Numbered from the stretch's first letter, positions 1-10,823 are shown. The stretch: 64,000 nucleotides of DNA from Pseudomonas putida NBRC 14164 (GCF_000412675.1 NC_021505.1:2350501-2414500); one strand, 5' to 3'. Notes: generated by a model from the letters alone, not told the origin. Numbers and translations: made by a program.

Positions 1-563
1 TCAGCAAACCGCACAAGGTGGTGGAGGCAGGCATCTCCCGCACCTTCCAGAACATCCGTCTGTTCCACAACATGACCGCCCTGGAAAACGTGATGATCGG
101 CCGCCACGTGCGCACCCGTAGTGGTGTGTTCGGCGCAATTCTGCGTACCCCGGCCTGTGTGCGTGAAGAGCGGGAAATCCGCCAGGCCGCGCGTTACTGG
201 CTGAACTACGTCGGCATCGGCCACTTGGCCGGTGAACTGGCCAAGAGCCTGTCCTACGGCGACCAGCGCCGCCTGGAAATCGCTCGGGCGCTGGCCACCG
301 AGCCAAAGCTGATTGCGCTCGACGAACCGGCGGCGGGGATGAACGCTTCGGAAACCGAAGGCTTGCGCCAGCTGATGTGCAAGATGAAGGCGGATGGCAA
401 GACAGTGTTGTTGATCGAGCACGACGTGAAGCTGGTGATGGGCCTTTGCGACCACATCACCGTACTGGAATTCGGCCGCAAGATCGCCGACGGCCTGCCG
501 GCCGACGTGCGCAAGGATCCACGCGTGATCGAGGCCTACCTGGGTGCAGAGGCAGTGGCATGA
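1..563 (+). CDS. livG: LivG, branched-chain amino acid ABC transporter ATPase (5' truncated by window edge)
   Basis: This is the C-terminal part of a LivG-type ATPase that powers periplasmic-binding-protein-dependent uptake of Leu/Ile/Val. The frame is already open at base 3, where it reads SKPHKVVEAGISRTFQNIR, a stretch typical of LivG just after the Walker A region. The Walker A motif itself lies outside the window. The signature LSYGDQRRLEIARAL, Walker B LIALDEPAAGMN and H-loop IEHD are all present. The stop overlaps the livF start in an ATGA, which indicates translational coupling within a livKHMGF-type operon. The family assignment is firm; the start is not visible. Confidence 0.95.
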   Translation, partial: SKPHKVVEAGISRTFQNIRLFHNMTALENVMIGRHVRTRSGVFGAILRTPACVREEREIRQAARYWLNYVGIGHLAGELAKSLSYGDQRRLEIARALATEPKLIALDEPAAGMNASETEGLRQLMCKMKADGKTVLLIEHDVKLVMGLCDHITVLEFGRKIADGLPADVRKDPRVIEAYLGAEAVA

Positions 564-1276
564 AAAACATCCTGCAAGTGAGTGACCTGAAGGTCAGCTA
601 CGGGGCTATCCAGGCCATCAAGGGCATCGACCTGACGGTGGGCGAGGGTGAGATGGTGGCGCTGATCGGCGCCAATGGCGCCGGCAAGACCACCACCCTG
701 AAAACCTTGGCCGGCTTGCTGAAGCCCAGCGCCGGCAGCATCACCTTCGATGGCAAGGCGCACGCGGCGATCAAGGGCCATGACCTGATCCGCGAAGGGC
801 TGGCGCTGGTGCCGGAAGGGCGGGGCATTTTCCCCAAGCTGACGGTGCACGAAAACCTCGAGATGGGGGCCTTCAGTCGGCGCGACGGCAAGGACGCCAT
901 CGGTGCCGACATCGAACGCATGTACGGTATCTTTCCGCGCTTGAAAGAACGTGCCTTTCAGCTGGCCGGCACCATGTCGGGTGGCGAGCAGCAGATGCTG
1001 GCCATTTCACGGGCACTGATGGGGCGGCCCAAGCTATTGTTGCTGGACGAGCCCTCCATGGGGTTGGCGCCGATCATCGTGCAGAAGATTTTCGAAACCA
1101 TCGTCGAGGTGGTCAAGGGCGGGGTAACGCTACTGCTGGTGGAGCAGAACGCCCGCCTGGCGCTGCAGACCTGCCAGCGCGCCTACGTGATCGATGGCGG
1201 CCGTATCAGCCTGGAAGGCTGTGCCAAGACCTTGTTGCATGACGACCAGGTGAAGAAGGCCTACCTGGGCGAATGA
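560..1276 (+). CDS. livF: LivF, branched-chain amino acid ABC transporter ATPase
   Basis: This is the second cytoplasmic ATPase of the high-affinity branched-chain amino acid importer, 238 residues. Walker A GANGAGKT is at residues 38-45, the signature SGGEQ begins at residue 140 and Walker B LLLLDEP ends near residue 165. The H-loop position reads VEQN, as is usual for LivF. The ATG at 560 overlaps the livG stop in ATGA. A longer in-frame start at 377 lies inside livG and is unlikely. It is the last gene of its operon, followed by a REP pair and the convergent PBP2 gene. Confidence 0.95.
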   Translation: MKNILQVSDLKVSYGAIQAIKGIDLTVGEGEMVALIGANGAGKTTTLKTLAGLLKPSAGSITFDGKAHAAIKGHDLIREGLALVPEGRGIFPKLTVHENLEMGAFSRRDGKDAIGADIERMYGIFPRLKERAFQLAGTMSGGEQQMLAISRALMGRPKLLLLDEPSMGLAPIIVQKIFETIVEVVKGGVTLLLVEQNARLALQTCQRAYVIDGGRISLEGCAKTLLHDDQVKKAYLGE

Positions 1277-1326
1277 TCCAATCACAATGACAAGAGGACT
1301 TGCCCTGGGGTTGAGTGTTTGCCTTG

Positions 1327-1424
1327 CTGGCCTCTTCGTGTGCACGCCAGCTCCCACAGGAATCTCACAGGCCTCAGGATCTGTGCAGTACTTGTGGGGG
1401 CGGGCGTGCCCGCGAAGAGGCCAG
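1327..1424. repeat. REP pair (BIME-like inverted repeat) between convergent livF and mrdA
   Basis: Inverted arms CTGGCCTCTTCG (1327-1338) and CGAAGAGGCCAG (1413-1424) enclose two REP-like halves, one with GCCAGCTCCCACAGG and one with GTGGGGGCGGGCGTGCCCGCG. It sits between two converging genes, where such elements usually act as transcript ends or 3' stabilisers. No clear T-tract is seen. Confidence 0.75.
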
Positions 1425-1510
1425 TAGGCCCATGCCCGATTTCCTCCCAGGCAGGTTCCCCGAGCCCAGCACCGCACCGCAGCCATTGGGCGCGAAGCAG
1501 CCCCGAATTC

Positions 1511-3406
1511 TCAGATGTGTGGCACGTTACGGCCACTTGCACCGCCTGCATACTCCGGCTTCAAGTGCCCTTGCTCATCCAGCAGGTAAGCATCCATCAC
1601 CTCGCGCACCACCGGCCCCGCCACCCGGCCCCCAGCCTCACCGTTCTCGATCATCACCGCCACCACCACACTCGGGTGGTCGGCAGGTGCAAAGCCGACA
1701 AACAGGGCGTTGTCGCGGTGGCGCTCCAGGGTCTTGTTGCGGTTGTAACGCTCACCCTGCTTGATCGCCACCACCTGCGCGGTACCACTCTTGCCGGCGA
1801 TCCGGTACTGCGCGCCTGCCGCAGCGGCGCGGGCAATACCGCGCGGGTCGTGCATGACCATCTGCATGCCCTGGCTGACCTGATCCCAGGCATGCTTGTC
1901 GTGCAGCACGATGTTGGGCATCGGGTTGGGGTCCACCGGCGCATCGCCACCCACGGTCATGGCCAAGTGCGGGCGATGCCACACGCCCTTGCTCGCCAGC
2001 AGGCTGGTGGCCTGGGCCAGCTGCAGCGGGGTGACCTGCATGTAGCCCTGGCCGATACCCAGGATAAGGGTTTCGCCCGGGAACCATGCCTGGCGCCGGG
2101 TGGCGCGCTTCCACTGGGCCGACGGCATCAGTCCGGAGGCCTCTTCGAACATGTCCAGCGACACCTTCTGGCCCAGGCCGAATTCGGCCATGTAGTCATG
2201 CAGGCGGTCGATGCCCAGCTTGTGCGCCAGGTCGTAGAAGTAGGTGTCGTTGGACCGCATGATGGCGGTGTACATGTCCACCCAGCCGTCGCCGCTGCGG
2301 TTCCAGTTGCGGTACTTGTGGTCGTAGTTGGGCAGCTCGTAGTAGCCCGGGTCGAACACCCGGCTGCCCGGGGTGATCACGCCGCTGTCGAGGCCGGCGA
2401 TGGCCACTTCCGGCTTCACCGTCGAGCCCGGGGCATACAGGCCGCGCAGCACGCGGTTGAACAGGGGGCGGTCGATGGAATCGCGCAGTTCGGCGTACTG
2501 CTTGAAGCTGATGCCCTTGACGAACAGGTTGGGGTCGAAGCTGGGGTTGCTGACCATTGCCAGCACATCGCCGTTCGCCGGGTCCAGTACCACCACCGAG
2601 CCACGCCGGTCGCCCAGCGCCTTTTCTGCGGCTACCTGCAAGTGGGCGTCCAGGGTCAGGACAATGTCCTGGCCCGGGGTCGGGGCCTTGTGGTTGAGCA
2701 CGCGCATCACCCGGCCCTGGGCGTTGGTCTCGACTTCCTCGTAGCCCACGTGGCCATGCAGCTGGCTTTCGTAGAAGTGCTCGATACCGGTCTTGCCGAT
2801 TGACTGGGTGCCACGGTACTCGGTGCTGTCCAGGACCTTGGCTTCTTTCTCGTTGATGCGACCCACGTAGCCTACCGAGTGGGCGAAATGCCCAGCCAGC
2901 GGGTATTCGCGGATGAACTGCGGTTCCACCTCCAGGCCCGGCAGGCGGAACTGGTTCACCGCCACCAGAGCGATCTGCTCTTCGCTCAGGCCCACCATCA
3001 GGGTCACCGGTTCGAACGGCTTGCGGCCACGGCGCAGGTCTTTGTCGAACTGCTTACGGTCGTCTTCGGTCAGGCCTAGCACCTGGGTGAGGGTGTCGAG
3101 CACCTTGGCCGAGTCGCCGCCGGCCCGCTCACGGGTCATGGTCAGGTCGAAGCTGGGTTTGTTGTCGGCCAGCACCACGCCGTTGCGGTCGTAGATCAGC
3201 CCGCGTTCGGGGGCGATGGGCAGCACGTGCACACGGTTGTTTTCCGACACGGCGGTCTGCTGGTCGTGCTGCAGCACCTGCAAGACATACAGCCGCCCCA
3301 CCAGCACGGCGACCAGGCTGAAGACCAGGATGGCGCAGGCCAGGAGCCGGCGATTGACCAGGTGCTTTTCCTTTTCGTGGTCCTTGAGGGGGATGGGTTG
3401 TGGCAT
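1511..3406 (-). CDS. mrdA: Penicillin-binding protein 2, peptidoglycan DD-transpeptidase
   Basis: This is a class B PBP that crosslinks peptidoglycan during rod-shape elongation, anchored in the inner membrane and facing the periplasm; 631 residues. One N-terminal transmembrane segment lies at about residues 20-45. It is followed by the PBP dimerisation domain and then the transpeptidase domain, with catalytic Ser328-Thr-Val-Lys331 (GSTVKP), an SxN motif in MRSND and KSGTAQV as the KTG box. No rodA, dacA or rlpA lies beside it, unlike the usual elongasome locus, so this may be a second PBP2 paralogue. The start ATG at 3406 gives the expected short cytoplasmic tail. Confidence 0.93.
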   Translation of the reverse strand: MPQPIPLKDHEKEKHLVNRRLLACAILVFSLVAVLVGRLYVLQVLQHDQQTAVSENNRVHVLPIAPERGLIYDRNGVVLADNKPSFDLTMTRERAGGDSAKVLDTLTQVLGLTEDDRKQFDKDLRRGRKPFEPVTLMVGLSEEQIALVAVNQFRLPGLEVEPQFIREYPLAGHFAHSVGYVGRINEKEAKVLDSTEYRGTQSIGKTGIEHFYESQLHGHVGYEEVETNAQGRVMRVLNHKAPTPGQDIVLTLDAHLQVAAEKALGDRRGSVVVLDPANGDVLAMVSNPSFDPNLFVKGISFKQYAELRDSIDRPLFNRVLRGLYAPGSTVKPEVAIAGLDSGVITPGSRVFDPGYYELPNYDHKYRNWNRSGDGWVDMYTAIMRSNDTYFYDLAHKLGIDRLHDYMAEFGLGQKVSLDMFEEASGLMPSAQWKRATRRQAWFPGETLILGIGQGYMQVTPLQLAQATSLLASKGVWHRPHLAMTVGGDAPVDPNPMPNIVLHDKHAWDQVSQGMQMVMHDPRGIARAAAAGAQYRIAGKSGTAQVVAIKQGERYNRNKTLERHRDNALFVGFAPADHPSVVVAVMIENGEAGGRVAGPVVREVMDAYLLDEQGHLKPEYAGGASGRNVPHI

Positions 3407-3620
3407 CAGTAGCTCTTTTCAGCAGGTATCGCGGCGGCTGTGCGGGCGCGCGATCGGGCCGGGGATGCTACGCAACAGCCACCGCGCCCTCAAGGCGAGC
3501 GGCGGCTGGCGCTGGGTGGATAACGGCTGTTCGCCCCGCAATCAGGGCGCTGGCGGGGAACATGAAGATTTGTTCATGGCACCTTGGTCCTTAAGGGGCA
3601 GATATGGATTTTTAGTGTTT

Positions 3621-3632
3621 TATGGATCCATA
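3621..3632. promoter_or_regulatory. VanR-type operator, TATGGATCCATA palindrome
   Basis: A perfect 12-bp palindrome TATGGATCCATA. Its core TGGATCCA is shared with both palindromes in front of vanA in this window, and ATTGGATCCAAT is the known VanR operator core in Caulobacter. A weaker copy (TGTGGATCCATT) lies at 3781-3792. These sites point to vanillate-responsive control of the 3970 MFS gene by the VanR encoded at 13738. Confidence 0.6.
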
Positions 3633-3780
3633 GATATGTAGTGTTCGGTAAACGAACGAAAATTGGACTAAGCGTTAAATTATTAACTTACTGATAAACA
3701 AGAATAAAATGCACTGAATCTCAATTTTCATCCTTGGTCATGAGAGATTTTGTGGGAGTGATCGCATACGGCCTGTTGTT

Positions 3781-3792
3781 TGTGGATCCATT
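3781..3792. promoter_or_regulatory. Second, imperfect VanR-type operator
   Basis: TGTGGATCCATT keeps the 8-bp TGGATCCA core and the right arm of the vanA operators but has two mismatches in the left arm. It lies about 180 bp before the MFS start and 160 bp after the perfect site, so cooperative or looped binding is possible. Confidence 0.45.
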
Positions 3793-3868
3793 ATCTGGTT
3801 GATTAGCGCCTGACAACGGCCGGAGCCCTCCTGCCGTATGCAATAACAATTACAAAAAGGGTTCAGTC

Positions 3869-3973
3869 ATGAATGGCTATCCAGCGGCCCGGAACTGTCA
3901 GGGTTCCCCCCGTCTTGCCTGCGCGTGCGCATCTGTCCTCCCGCCTGTGGCCAACCGGCAGGTGACTCCATGA
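3869..3973 (+). CDS. Possible 34-residue leader ORF coupled to the MFS gene
   Basis: An ATG at 3869 is preceded by AAAAAGGG and opens a 34-codon frame (it begins MNGYPAARNCQG and ends NRQVTP). Its TGA overlaps the MFS start in ATGA. The product has no recognisable domain. An AAnAAnAA motif at 3842-3849 lies just before its ribosome binding site, so translational repression of the leader could be passed on to the transporter. It is equally possible that this is chance open sequence; there is no conservation evidence. Confidence 0.3.
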   Translation: MNGYPAARNCQGSPRLACACASVLPPVANRQVTP

Positions 3974-5301
3974 ATACCGATCTCAAGCAACGCCTGGACA
4001 ACGACCCGATGGGCCGCTTCCAGTACCTGGCCATTGGTATTTGCATCGTCCTCAACATGATCGATGGCTTTGACGTACTGGTCATGGCCTTCACTGCGTC
4101 GTCGGTGTCTGCCGAGTGGACCCTGAACGGCGCACAGGTCGGGCTGCTGCTCAGCGCCGGCTTGTTCGGCATGGCGGCCGGTTCGTTGTTCCTCGCACCG
4201 TGGGCCGACCGCTTTGGCCGTCGCCCGCTGATCCTGCTGTGCCTGGCGCTTTCCGGCATCGGCATGCTGCTCTCGGCAATGAGCCAGAGCCCGTTGCAAC
4301 TGGCGCTGCTGCGTGGCCTGACCGGGCTGGGCATCGGTGGCATCCTGGCCAGCAGCAACGTGATTGCCAGCGAATACGCCAGCAAACGCTGGCGCGGCCT
4401 GGCGGTGAGTTTGCAGTCAACCGGTTATGCCCTGGGGGCGACGCTGGGTGGTTTGCTGGCGGTATGGCTGCTGGGGCATTGGGGCTGGCGCTCGGTGTTC
4501 CTGTTTGGCGGCATTGTCACCGTGCTGGTGATCCCGCTGGTGCTGTTGTGGCTGCCGGAGTCGCTGGACTTTCTGCTGGCGCGTCGCCCGGCCAATGCCC
4601 TGGCACGGGTCAACCGCCTGGCCGCGCGCCTTGGCCAGCCGGCGCTGGCACAACTGCCAACAGCCATGGCAAGGGAGCAGGGCGCCGCCCGCGGCTTCCG
4701 GCAGCTACTGACACCTGCCATGCGCCGCACCACCCTGGTGATCTGGTTGCTGTTTTTCCTGGTCATGTTCGGCTTCTACTTCGTCATGAGCTGGACCCCG
4801 AAACTGCTGGTTGCCGCCGGCCTGTCGGCACAGCAGGGCATCACCGGCGGGGTGCTGTTGAGTGTTGGCGGCATCCTTGGCGCGGCGCTGATCGGTGGCC
4901 TGGCTTCGCGCTGGCCACTCACCCGCGTGCTGGCCCTGTTCATGCTGATCACGGCGGTGCTGCTGGTGCTGTTCGTGGTCAATGGCGCGTCGGTGAGTGC
5001 CGCGTTGGCGCTGGGGTTGCTGATCGGGCTGTTCTCCAATGGCTGCGTGGCCGGCCTGTATGCCCTGTCGCCGGTGGTTTATGACGCCTCGGTGCGCGCT
5101 ACCGGCGTGGGCTGGGGCATCGGCATTGGCCGCATGGGCGCAATTCTGTCGCCGACCGTGGCCGGCATGTTGCTCGATGGCGGCTGGCAACCGCTGCACC
5201 TGTACGGGGTGTTTGCCAGCGTCTTCGTGCTTGCCGCCGGTTGCCTGCTGTTGCTGCGCCCCGCGGCCAGCACCGCGCGGCCAGTGCTGGCCGACGCCTA
5301 A
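3970..5301 (+). CDS. MFS aromatic acid:H+ symporter (VanK/PcaK-like)
   Basis: This is a 443-residue major facilitator of the aromatic acid:H+ symporter family, an inner-membrane importer for aromatic carboxylates. Twelve hydrophobic segments are visible, with DGFD in TM1, the DRFGRRP loop between TM2 and TM3, and the LPES signature after TM6. I chose ATG 3970 (AGGTGA a few bases upstream) over an in-frame 3925 start because family members begin just before the DGFD helix. VanR-type palindromes upstream suggest the substrate is vanillate or a related acid. It converges with the LysR gene, overlapping by a few bases. Other aromatic acids, such as benzoylformate or mandelate, cannot be excluded. 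Confidence 0.85.
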   Translation: MNTDLKQRLDNDPMGRFQYLAIGICIVLNMIDGFDVLVMAFTASSVSAEWTLNGAQVGLLLSAGLFGMAAGSLFLAPWADRFGRRPLILLCLALSGIGMLLSAMSQSPLQLALLRGLTGLGIGGILASSNVIASEYASKRWRGLAVSLQSTGYALGATLGGLLAVWLLGHWGWRSVFLFGGIVTVLVIPLVLLWLPESLDFLLARRPANALARVNRLAARLGQPALAQLPTAMAREQGAARGFRQLLTPAMRRTTLVIWLLFFLVMFGFYFVMSWTPKLLVAAGLSAQQGITGGVLLSVGGILGAALIGGLASRWPLTRVLALFMLITAVLLVLFVVNGASVSAALALGLLIGLFSNGCVAGLYALSPVVYDASVRATGVGWGIGIGRMGAILSPTVAGMLLDGGWQPLHLYGVFASVFVLAAGCLLLLRPAASTARPVLADA

Positions 5302-6194
5302 GCCTGGCCATCGATGATCGCTTGGGCGACCGTGGCGTAGAACCATTGCAGGGCGGCGGAGTTGTCGCTGTTGGGGTGCCAGTTCAGCGACACGTTGAAC
5401 TCGGCAACCTGGAACGGCAGCTCAAGCATTTTCAAACCCCCGTCCTGCATGAACAGCCGGCCGATCTGTGCCGGCAGCACGGCGAGCAGGTCGGTACCGG
5501 GGATGATCTTCGGCAGCACCGAGAAGTGCGGCACCTGCAGGCTGATGCGCCGCTGCAACTGCATGCTGGTGAGCACGTCTTCGACACTGCCGTGGCCGGT
5601 GGTACGGGTAACGCTGATATGGCGTTCGGCAATGAACTGCTCAAGGCTCAGTTCATTGCCGATGCGAGGGTGGTCGCAGCTGAGCAGGCATACATAACGT
5701 TCGCGCATCAGTACCTGGCTGCGCGTGCCCGGCACCGGCGGGCGGCAGATGGCGGCGTCGATCTTGCCGCTGGCCAGCCAGTCGCCCACCTGGTCCACCT
5801 GCAGTGGCAGCACCTCGACTTCCGCCTGCGGGGCATCGCGGTTCAGGCGCGCCAGAATCAGCGGCAAGAAGCCCATTTCGCCAAGGTCGGAAAGGGCGAT
5901 GCGAAACCTGCGTTCGGTGGTCGCGGGGTCGAACTGGCGGGTGCTCTGCACAGCACCTTCGATGCGCGTCAGTGCGTCACGCAGGGTGCCGTACAGCTGC
6001 TCGGCAACAAAGGTCGGCTGAATGCCGTCACGCGTGCGGCTGAACAGGGCGTCGTCAAACAGTTCGCGCAGGCGGGCCAGGCCATAGCTGACCGAGGGCT
6101 GGGTGACGAACAGGCGCTCGGCGGCAAGAGTGACGCTGCGGGCCTCGTACAGTGTGACGAAAGTGCGGATCAGGTTCAGGTCGATGTGGCTCAT
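5298..6194 (-). CDS. LysR-family regulator divergent from the benzoylformate genes
   Basis: This is a 298-residue LysR-type transcription factor. The N-terminal winged HTH reads ERLFVTQPSVSYGLARLREL and is followed by LFSRTRDGIQPT, a style common in NahR/NodD-like activators of aromatic catabolism. An effector-binding domain fills the rest. The start is set at ATG 6194 (MSHIDLNLIRTF); an upstream in-frame ATG at 6212 would add only six residues. It is divergent from mdlC, so it probably activates the mdlC-MFS-ALDH-porin genes in response to an aromatic acid. The inducer is inferred, not visible. Confidence 0.88.
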   Translation of the reverse strand: MSHIDLNLIRTFVTLYEARSVTLAAERLFVTQPSVSYGLARLRELFDDALFSRTRDGIQPTFVAEQLYGTLRDALTRIEGAVQSTRQFDPATTERRFRIALSDLGEMGFLPLILARLNRDAPQAEVEVLPLQVDQVGDWLASGKIDAAICRPPVPGTRSQVLMRERYVCLLSCDHPRIGNELSLEQFIAERHISVTRTTGHGSVEDVLTSMQLQRRISLQVPHFSVLPKIIPGTDLLAVLPAQIGRLFMQDGGLKMLELPFQVAEFNVSLNWHPNSDNSAALQWFYATVAQAIIDGQA

Positions 6195-6241
6195 GGGGCA
6201 CTGGCTTCGCATAGATAGGTTTTATTTTTGGTAAAGATAGT

Positions 6242-6252
6242 ATCAATTTGAT
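6242..6252. promoter_or_regulatory. Putative LysR-type binding dyad between the regulator and mdlC
   Basis: ATCAA-T-TTGAT is a perfect short dyad centred about 65 bp before the mdlC start, in an AT-rich part of the divergent intergenic region. Its position is typical for a LysR activation site. The assignment rests only on symmetry and location. Confidence 0.4.
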
Positions 6253-6278
6253 CAATCTGGCCGTGGCTGCAAAAGTAA

Positions 6279-7898
<1,620 letters not shown>

Positions 7899-7931
7899 AC
7901 CCGACACACACGCACACCACGCGACACCCAC

Positions 7932-7942
7932 AAAAACAAGAA
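7932..7942 (+). promoter_or_regulatory. Overlapping AAnAAnAA (Hfq/Crc-like) motifs before the second MFS gene
   Basis: AAAAACAAGAA contains two overlapping AAnAAnAA matches immediately upstream of the GAGG ribosome binding site. In pseudomonads Hfq with Crc binds such A-rich sites to repress translation of catabolic mRNAs during growth on preferred carbon sources. Confidence 0.5.
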
Positions 7943-7953
7943 CCGAGGTGGCT

Positions 7954-9294
7954 ATGAAGACGACTTCCGTAAGTGAAGTGATCGATGCTGCACCCTTCAA
8001 TCGCACGCACCTGCTGATACTGCTGTGGGGCTGTTTCATCATGCTGTTCGATGGCTATGACATGGTGATTTACGGCTCGGTGGTGCCACGCCTGATGCAG
8101 GAATGGCAACTTAGCGCCATCGAAGCCGGCACGCTCGGCAGCTGTGCGCTGTTCGGCATGCTGTTCGGCGGTACTTTGCTGGCGCCACTGGCCGACCGTT
8201 TCGGCCGGCGCAAACTGATCATCCTCACCACACTGCTGGCCAGCCTGGCGGCGTTCATGACCGGGCATGCAGAAACCCCGCTGGCGCTCGGTGCCTGCCG
8301 CCTGGTGACCGGGCTGGCCCTGGGCGCGCTGGTGCCCAGCGCCGTCAACCTGATCAGCGAGTTCGCCCCGCAAGGGCGGCGCAGCACCATGATCACCGTG
8401 ATGTCCAGCTTCTATTCGGTGGGCGCAGTGCTGTCGGCTTTGCTGGCAATCGCGGTGATCCCGCAGTGGGGGTGGCAAGCTGTGTTCTATGTGGCTGTGC
8501 TGCCGGTGCTGGCCGTGCCGTTCATGCTGCGCTACCTGCCGGAGTCGGCGGCGTTTCTTGAGCTCAAGGGGCGCCGTGCCGAGCTTGAACGGTTGCTGGC
8601 GAAGGTCGACCCGGGGTTTCGCCCGGGCACCGAGCTACATTTGGCGGGCAGCGACCAACCGGTAGACAAGGCGCGCCTGGCGCAGTTGTTCGGCCCTGGT
8701 CAGGCCCTGGCCACCTTGTTGCTATGGGTGGCGTTCGCCATGTGCATGCTGATGAGCTATGGCCTCAATACCTGGTTGCCCAAGCTGATGGCGCAGGGCG
8801 GCTACCCCTTGGGCTCGAGCCTGGCGTTTCTGGTGACGCTGAACATTGGCGCCACGGTGGGTGCATTGTTTGGTGGCTGGCTCGCCGACCGCCTGGGGGT
8901 GCAGCGCACGCTGGCGCTGTTCTTCGTGCTGGCAGCGCTGTCGCTGGCGGCGCTGGGGCTCAACCCGGGCCCGCTGTTGCTCAACCTGCTGTTGCTGGTC
9001 GCCGGCGCTACCACCATCGGCACTCTGGCAGTAATCCATGCCTATGCCTCTATCGCCTACCCGGCGCACATCCGCTCCACCGGGGTGGGCTGGGCTGCCG
9101 GTATCGGCCGCCTCGGCGCCATCGCCGGGCCCATGCTGGGTGGCAGCCTGCTGTCGATGCAACTGCCGATCCAGCAAAACTTCCTCGCCTTCGCCCTGCC
9201 TGGGGTGATCGGTGCGCTTGCCATCGCCTTCATCCAGGTGCGTGCGCCACAACAGGCCAGTGAGCCTGAAGCTGCCAACAAACCTACGTGCTGA
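7954..9294 (+). CDS. MFS aromatic acid transporter of the benzoylformate cluster
   Basis: This is a 446-residue inner-membrane symporter of the aromatic acid:H+ family. DGYD is in TM1, DRFGRRK in the TM2-TM3 loop and YLPESAAF after TM6; about 12 transmembrane segments are seen. I chose ATG 7954 because GAGG at 7945-7948 is correctly spaced for it, while the GTG at 7948 overlaps that site. It sits between mdlC and the aldehyde dehydrogenase, so it most likely imports benzoylformate, mandelate or benzoate. It is only distantly similar to the MFS protein at 3970, so the two are not a recent duplication. Confidence 0.85.
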   Translation: MKTTSVSEVIDAAPFNRTHLLILLWGCFIMLFDGYDMVIYGSVVPRLMQEWQLSAIEAGTLGSCALFGMLFGGTLLAPLADRFGRRKLIILTTLLASLAAFMTGHAETPLALGACRLVTGLALGALVPSAVNLISEFAPQGRRSTMITVMSSFYSVGAVLSALLAIAVIPQWGWQAVFYVAVLPVLAVPFMLRYLPESAAFLELKGRRAELERLLAKVDPGFRPGTELHLAGSDQPVDKARLAQLFGPGQALATLLLWVAFAMCMLMSYGLNTWLPKLMAQGGYPLGSSLAFLVTLNIGATVGALFGGWLADRLGVQRTLALFFVLAALSLAALGLNPGPLLLNLLLLVAGATTIGTLAVIHAYASIAYPAHIRSTGVGWAAGIGRLGAIAGPMLGGSLLSMQLPIQQNFLAFALPGVIGALAIAFIQVRAPQQASEPEAANKPTC

Positions 9295-9308
9295 CCAAGG
9301 AGCCTTGC

Positions 9309-10784
9309 ATGTCTGCCAATTGCCCTCGTTATCAAGACCTTCAACTGCTGCCGATTGCCGGCGAGTGGCGCGCCGGTAGTGCCGGCAAGCCCCTGAATGT
9401 GTACAACCCATACAACGGCGACTTATTGCTTGAGGTCCAACAGGCCAGTCGTGCCGACCTGGATGCCGCCTATCTGGAGGCAGCCCGGGCACAGTCAAAA
9501 TGGGCGGCACTGGGCCCCGCCGCACGCGCGGCGGTGCTGTACGAAGTGGTGGCGATATTTGATCGTCGCCGCGACGAGATCATCGACTGGATCATCCGCG
9601 AATCCGGCAGTACCCGGCTCAAGGCGCAGCTGGAATGGGGCGCGGCGCGGGCGATTGCACTGGAGTCGGCATCGTTCCCGTCGCGGGTGCATGGGCGCAT
9701 CGTCGAGTCCAACGTGCCGGGCAAGGAAAGCCGCGTGTACCGCAGCGCCCTGGGTGTGGTCGGGGTCATCAGCCCGTGGAATTTCCCGCTGCACCTGACC
9801 CAGCGCTCGATTGCCCCGGCGCTGGCGCTGGGCAATGCCGTGGTGGTCAAGCCTGCCAGCGACACCCCGGTGTGCGGCGGCCTGCTGCTGGCACGCATTT
9901 TCGAAGAGGCCGGGTTGCCAGCCGGCGTACTCAGCGTGGTGGTCGGCGCGGGCGGCGATATCGGTGATGCCTTTGTCGAGCACCCGGTGCCGGCGCTGAT
10001 CACCTTCACTGGCTCCACCCCGGTGGGGCGTGGCATTGGCCGTATTGCGAGCGGTGGCGAATACCTCAAGCACGTTGCCCTGGAGCTGGGCGGCAACAGC
10101 CCGTTCGTGGTGTTGGACGATGCCGACCTTGAACAGGCGGTGAATGCTGCCGTGTTTGGCAAGTTCCTGCATCAGGGGCAGATCTGCATGGCGGTGAACC
10201 GGATCATCATCGACGACAGCCTCTACGACGCTTTTGCGCAGCGCTTCGTCGAGCGTGTCAGGGCGCTGGTGGTAGGCGATCCGGACTCGTCAGCTACAGT
10301 GATCGGGCCGGTAATCAATGCCCGGCAACTGCAGGGCCTTCAGGACAAGATCAGCCTGGCACGCGGCGAAGGTGCCGAGCCGCTGTACGAGGGCGGGGTC
10401 GACGGCAACTTGCTGGCGCCGCATGTGTATGGCGAGGTCACCGTCGACATGGACCTTGCGCGTAACGAAATCTTCGGCCCCTTGGTGGGCTTGCTGCGCG
10501 CGCGTGACGAAGCGCATGCCCTGGAGCTGGCCAATGCCAGCGAATTCGGCCTTTCCAGCGCGGTGTTCAGCCGCAACCTGGAGCGTGCCGTGCGCTTTGC
10601 CCGCCAGGTGCGTGCAGGCATGAGCCACATCAACGACATCCCGGTGAACGACGAGGCCAACGCGCCGTTCGGCGGTGAGAAGAACTCGGGGCTTGGCCGT
10701 TTCAACGGGGACTGGGCCATCGACGAGTTTACCCGCGATCACTGGGTAAGCGTGCAGCACGTGCCGCGCCAGTATCCGTTCTGA
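9309..10784 (+). CDS. Aryl aldehyde dehydrogenase (benzaldehyde or vanillin type)
   Basis: This is a 491-residue NAD(P)+-dependent aldehyde dehydrogenase that would oxidise benzaldehyde from MdlC to benzoate. The catalytic Cys293 lies in GQICMAV and the general-base Glu in LELGGNSP. The NAD-binding loop reads [11 protein letters not shown]. The ending [13 protein letters not shown] is like that of XylC/Vdh-type aryl aldehyde dehydrogenases. ATG 9309 follows AAGGAG with good spacing; a GTG at 9288 inside the preceding gene is less likely. Context favours benzaldehyde, but vanillin is a real alternative given the vanAB genes nearby. Confidence 0.85.
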   Translation: MSANCPRYQDLQLLPIAGEWRAGSAGKPLNVYNPYNGDLLLEVQQASRADLDAAYLEAARAQSKWAALGPAARAAVLYEVVAIFDRRRDEIIDWIIRESGSTRLKAQLEWGAARAIALESASFPSRVHGRIVESNVPGKESRVYRSALGVVGVISPWNFPLHLTQRSIAPALALGNAVVVKPASDTPVCGGLLLARIFEEAGLPAGVLSVVVGAGGDIGDAFVEHPVPALITFTGSTPVGRGIGRIASGGEYLKHVALELGGNSPFVVLDDADLEQAVNAAVFGKFLHQGQICMAVNRIIIDDSLYDAFAQRFVERVRALVVGDPDSSATVIGPVINARQLQGLQDKISLARGEGAEPLYEGGVDGNLLAPHVYGEVTVDMDLARNEIFGPLVGLLRARDEAHALELANASEFGLSSAVFSRNLERAVRFARQVRAGMSHINDIPVNDEANAPFGGEKNSGLGRFNGDWAIDEFTRDHWVSVQHVPRQYPF

Positions 10785-10805
10785 TGCATTGAGCCACTGA
10801 GTAGC

Positions 10806-10823
10806 GCCCGGCCCAGGCCGGGC
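10806..10823 (+). terminator. GC-rich hairpin after the aldehyde dehydrogenase
   Basis: An 8-bp perfect stem GCCCGGCC/GGCCGGGC with a 2-base loop lies about 20 bp past the ALDH stop. No T-tract follows, so it may be a processing or partial attenuation site before the porin rather than a full terminator. Confidence 0.35.

Larger units (their letters stand above)
3407..3868. promoter_or_regulatory. Intergenic region upstream of mrdA and of the aromatic-acid MFS gene
   Basis: This is a long non-coding stretch between divergent genes. The mrdA-proximal part (to about 3590) shows no clear gene or repeat. From about 3600 the DNA becomes AT-rich and carries two GGATCC-centred palindromes (annotated separately) and an AAnAAnAA motif at 3842-3849. 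It probably contains the promoter of the 3970 MFS gene, but I cannot place -35/-10 boxes with confidence. Confidence 0.5.
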
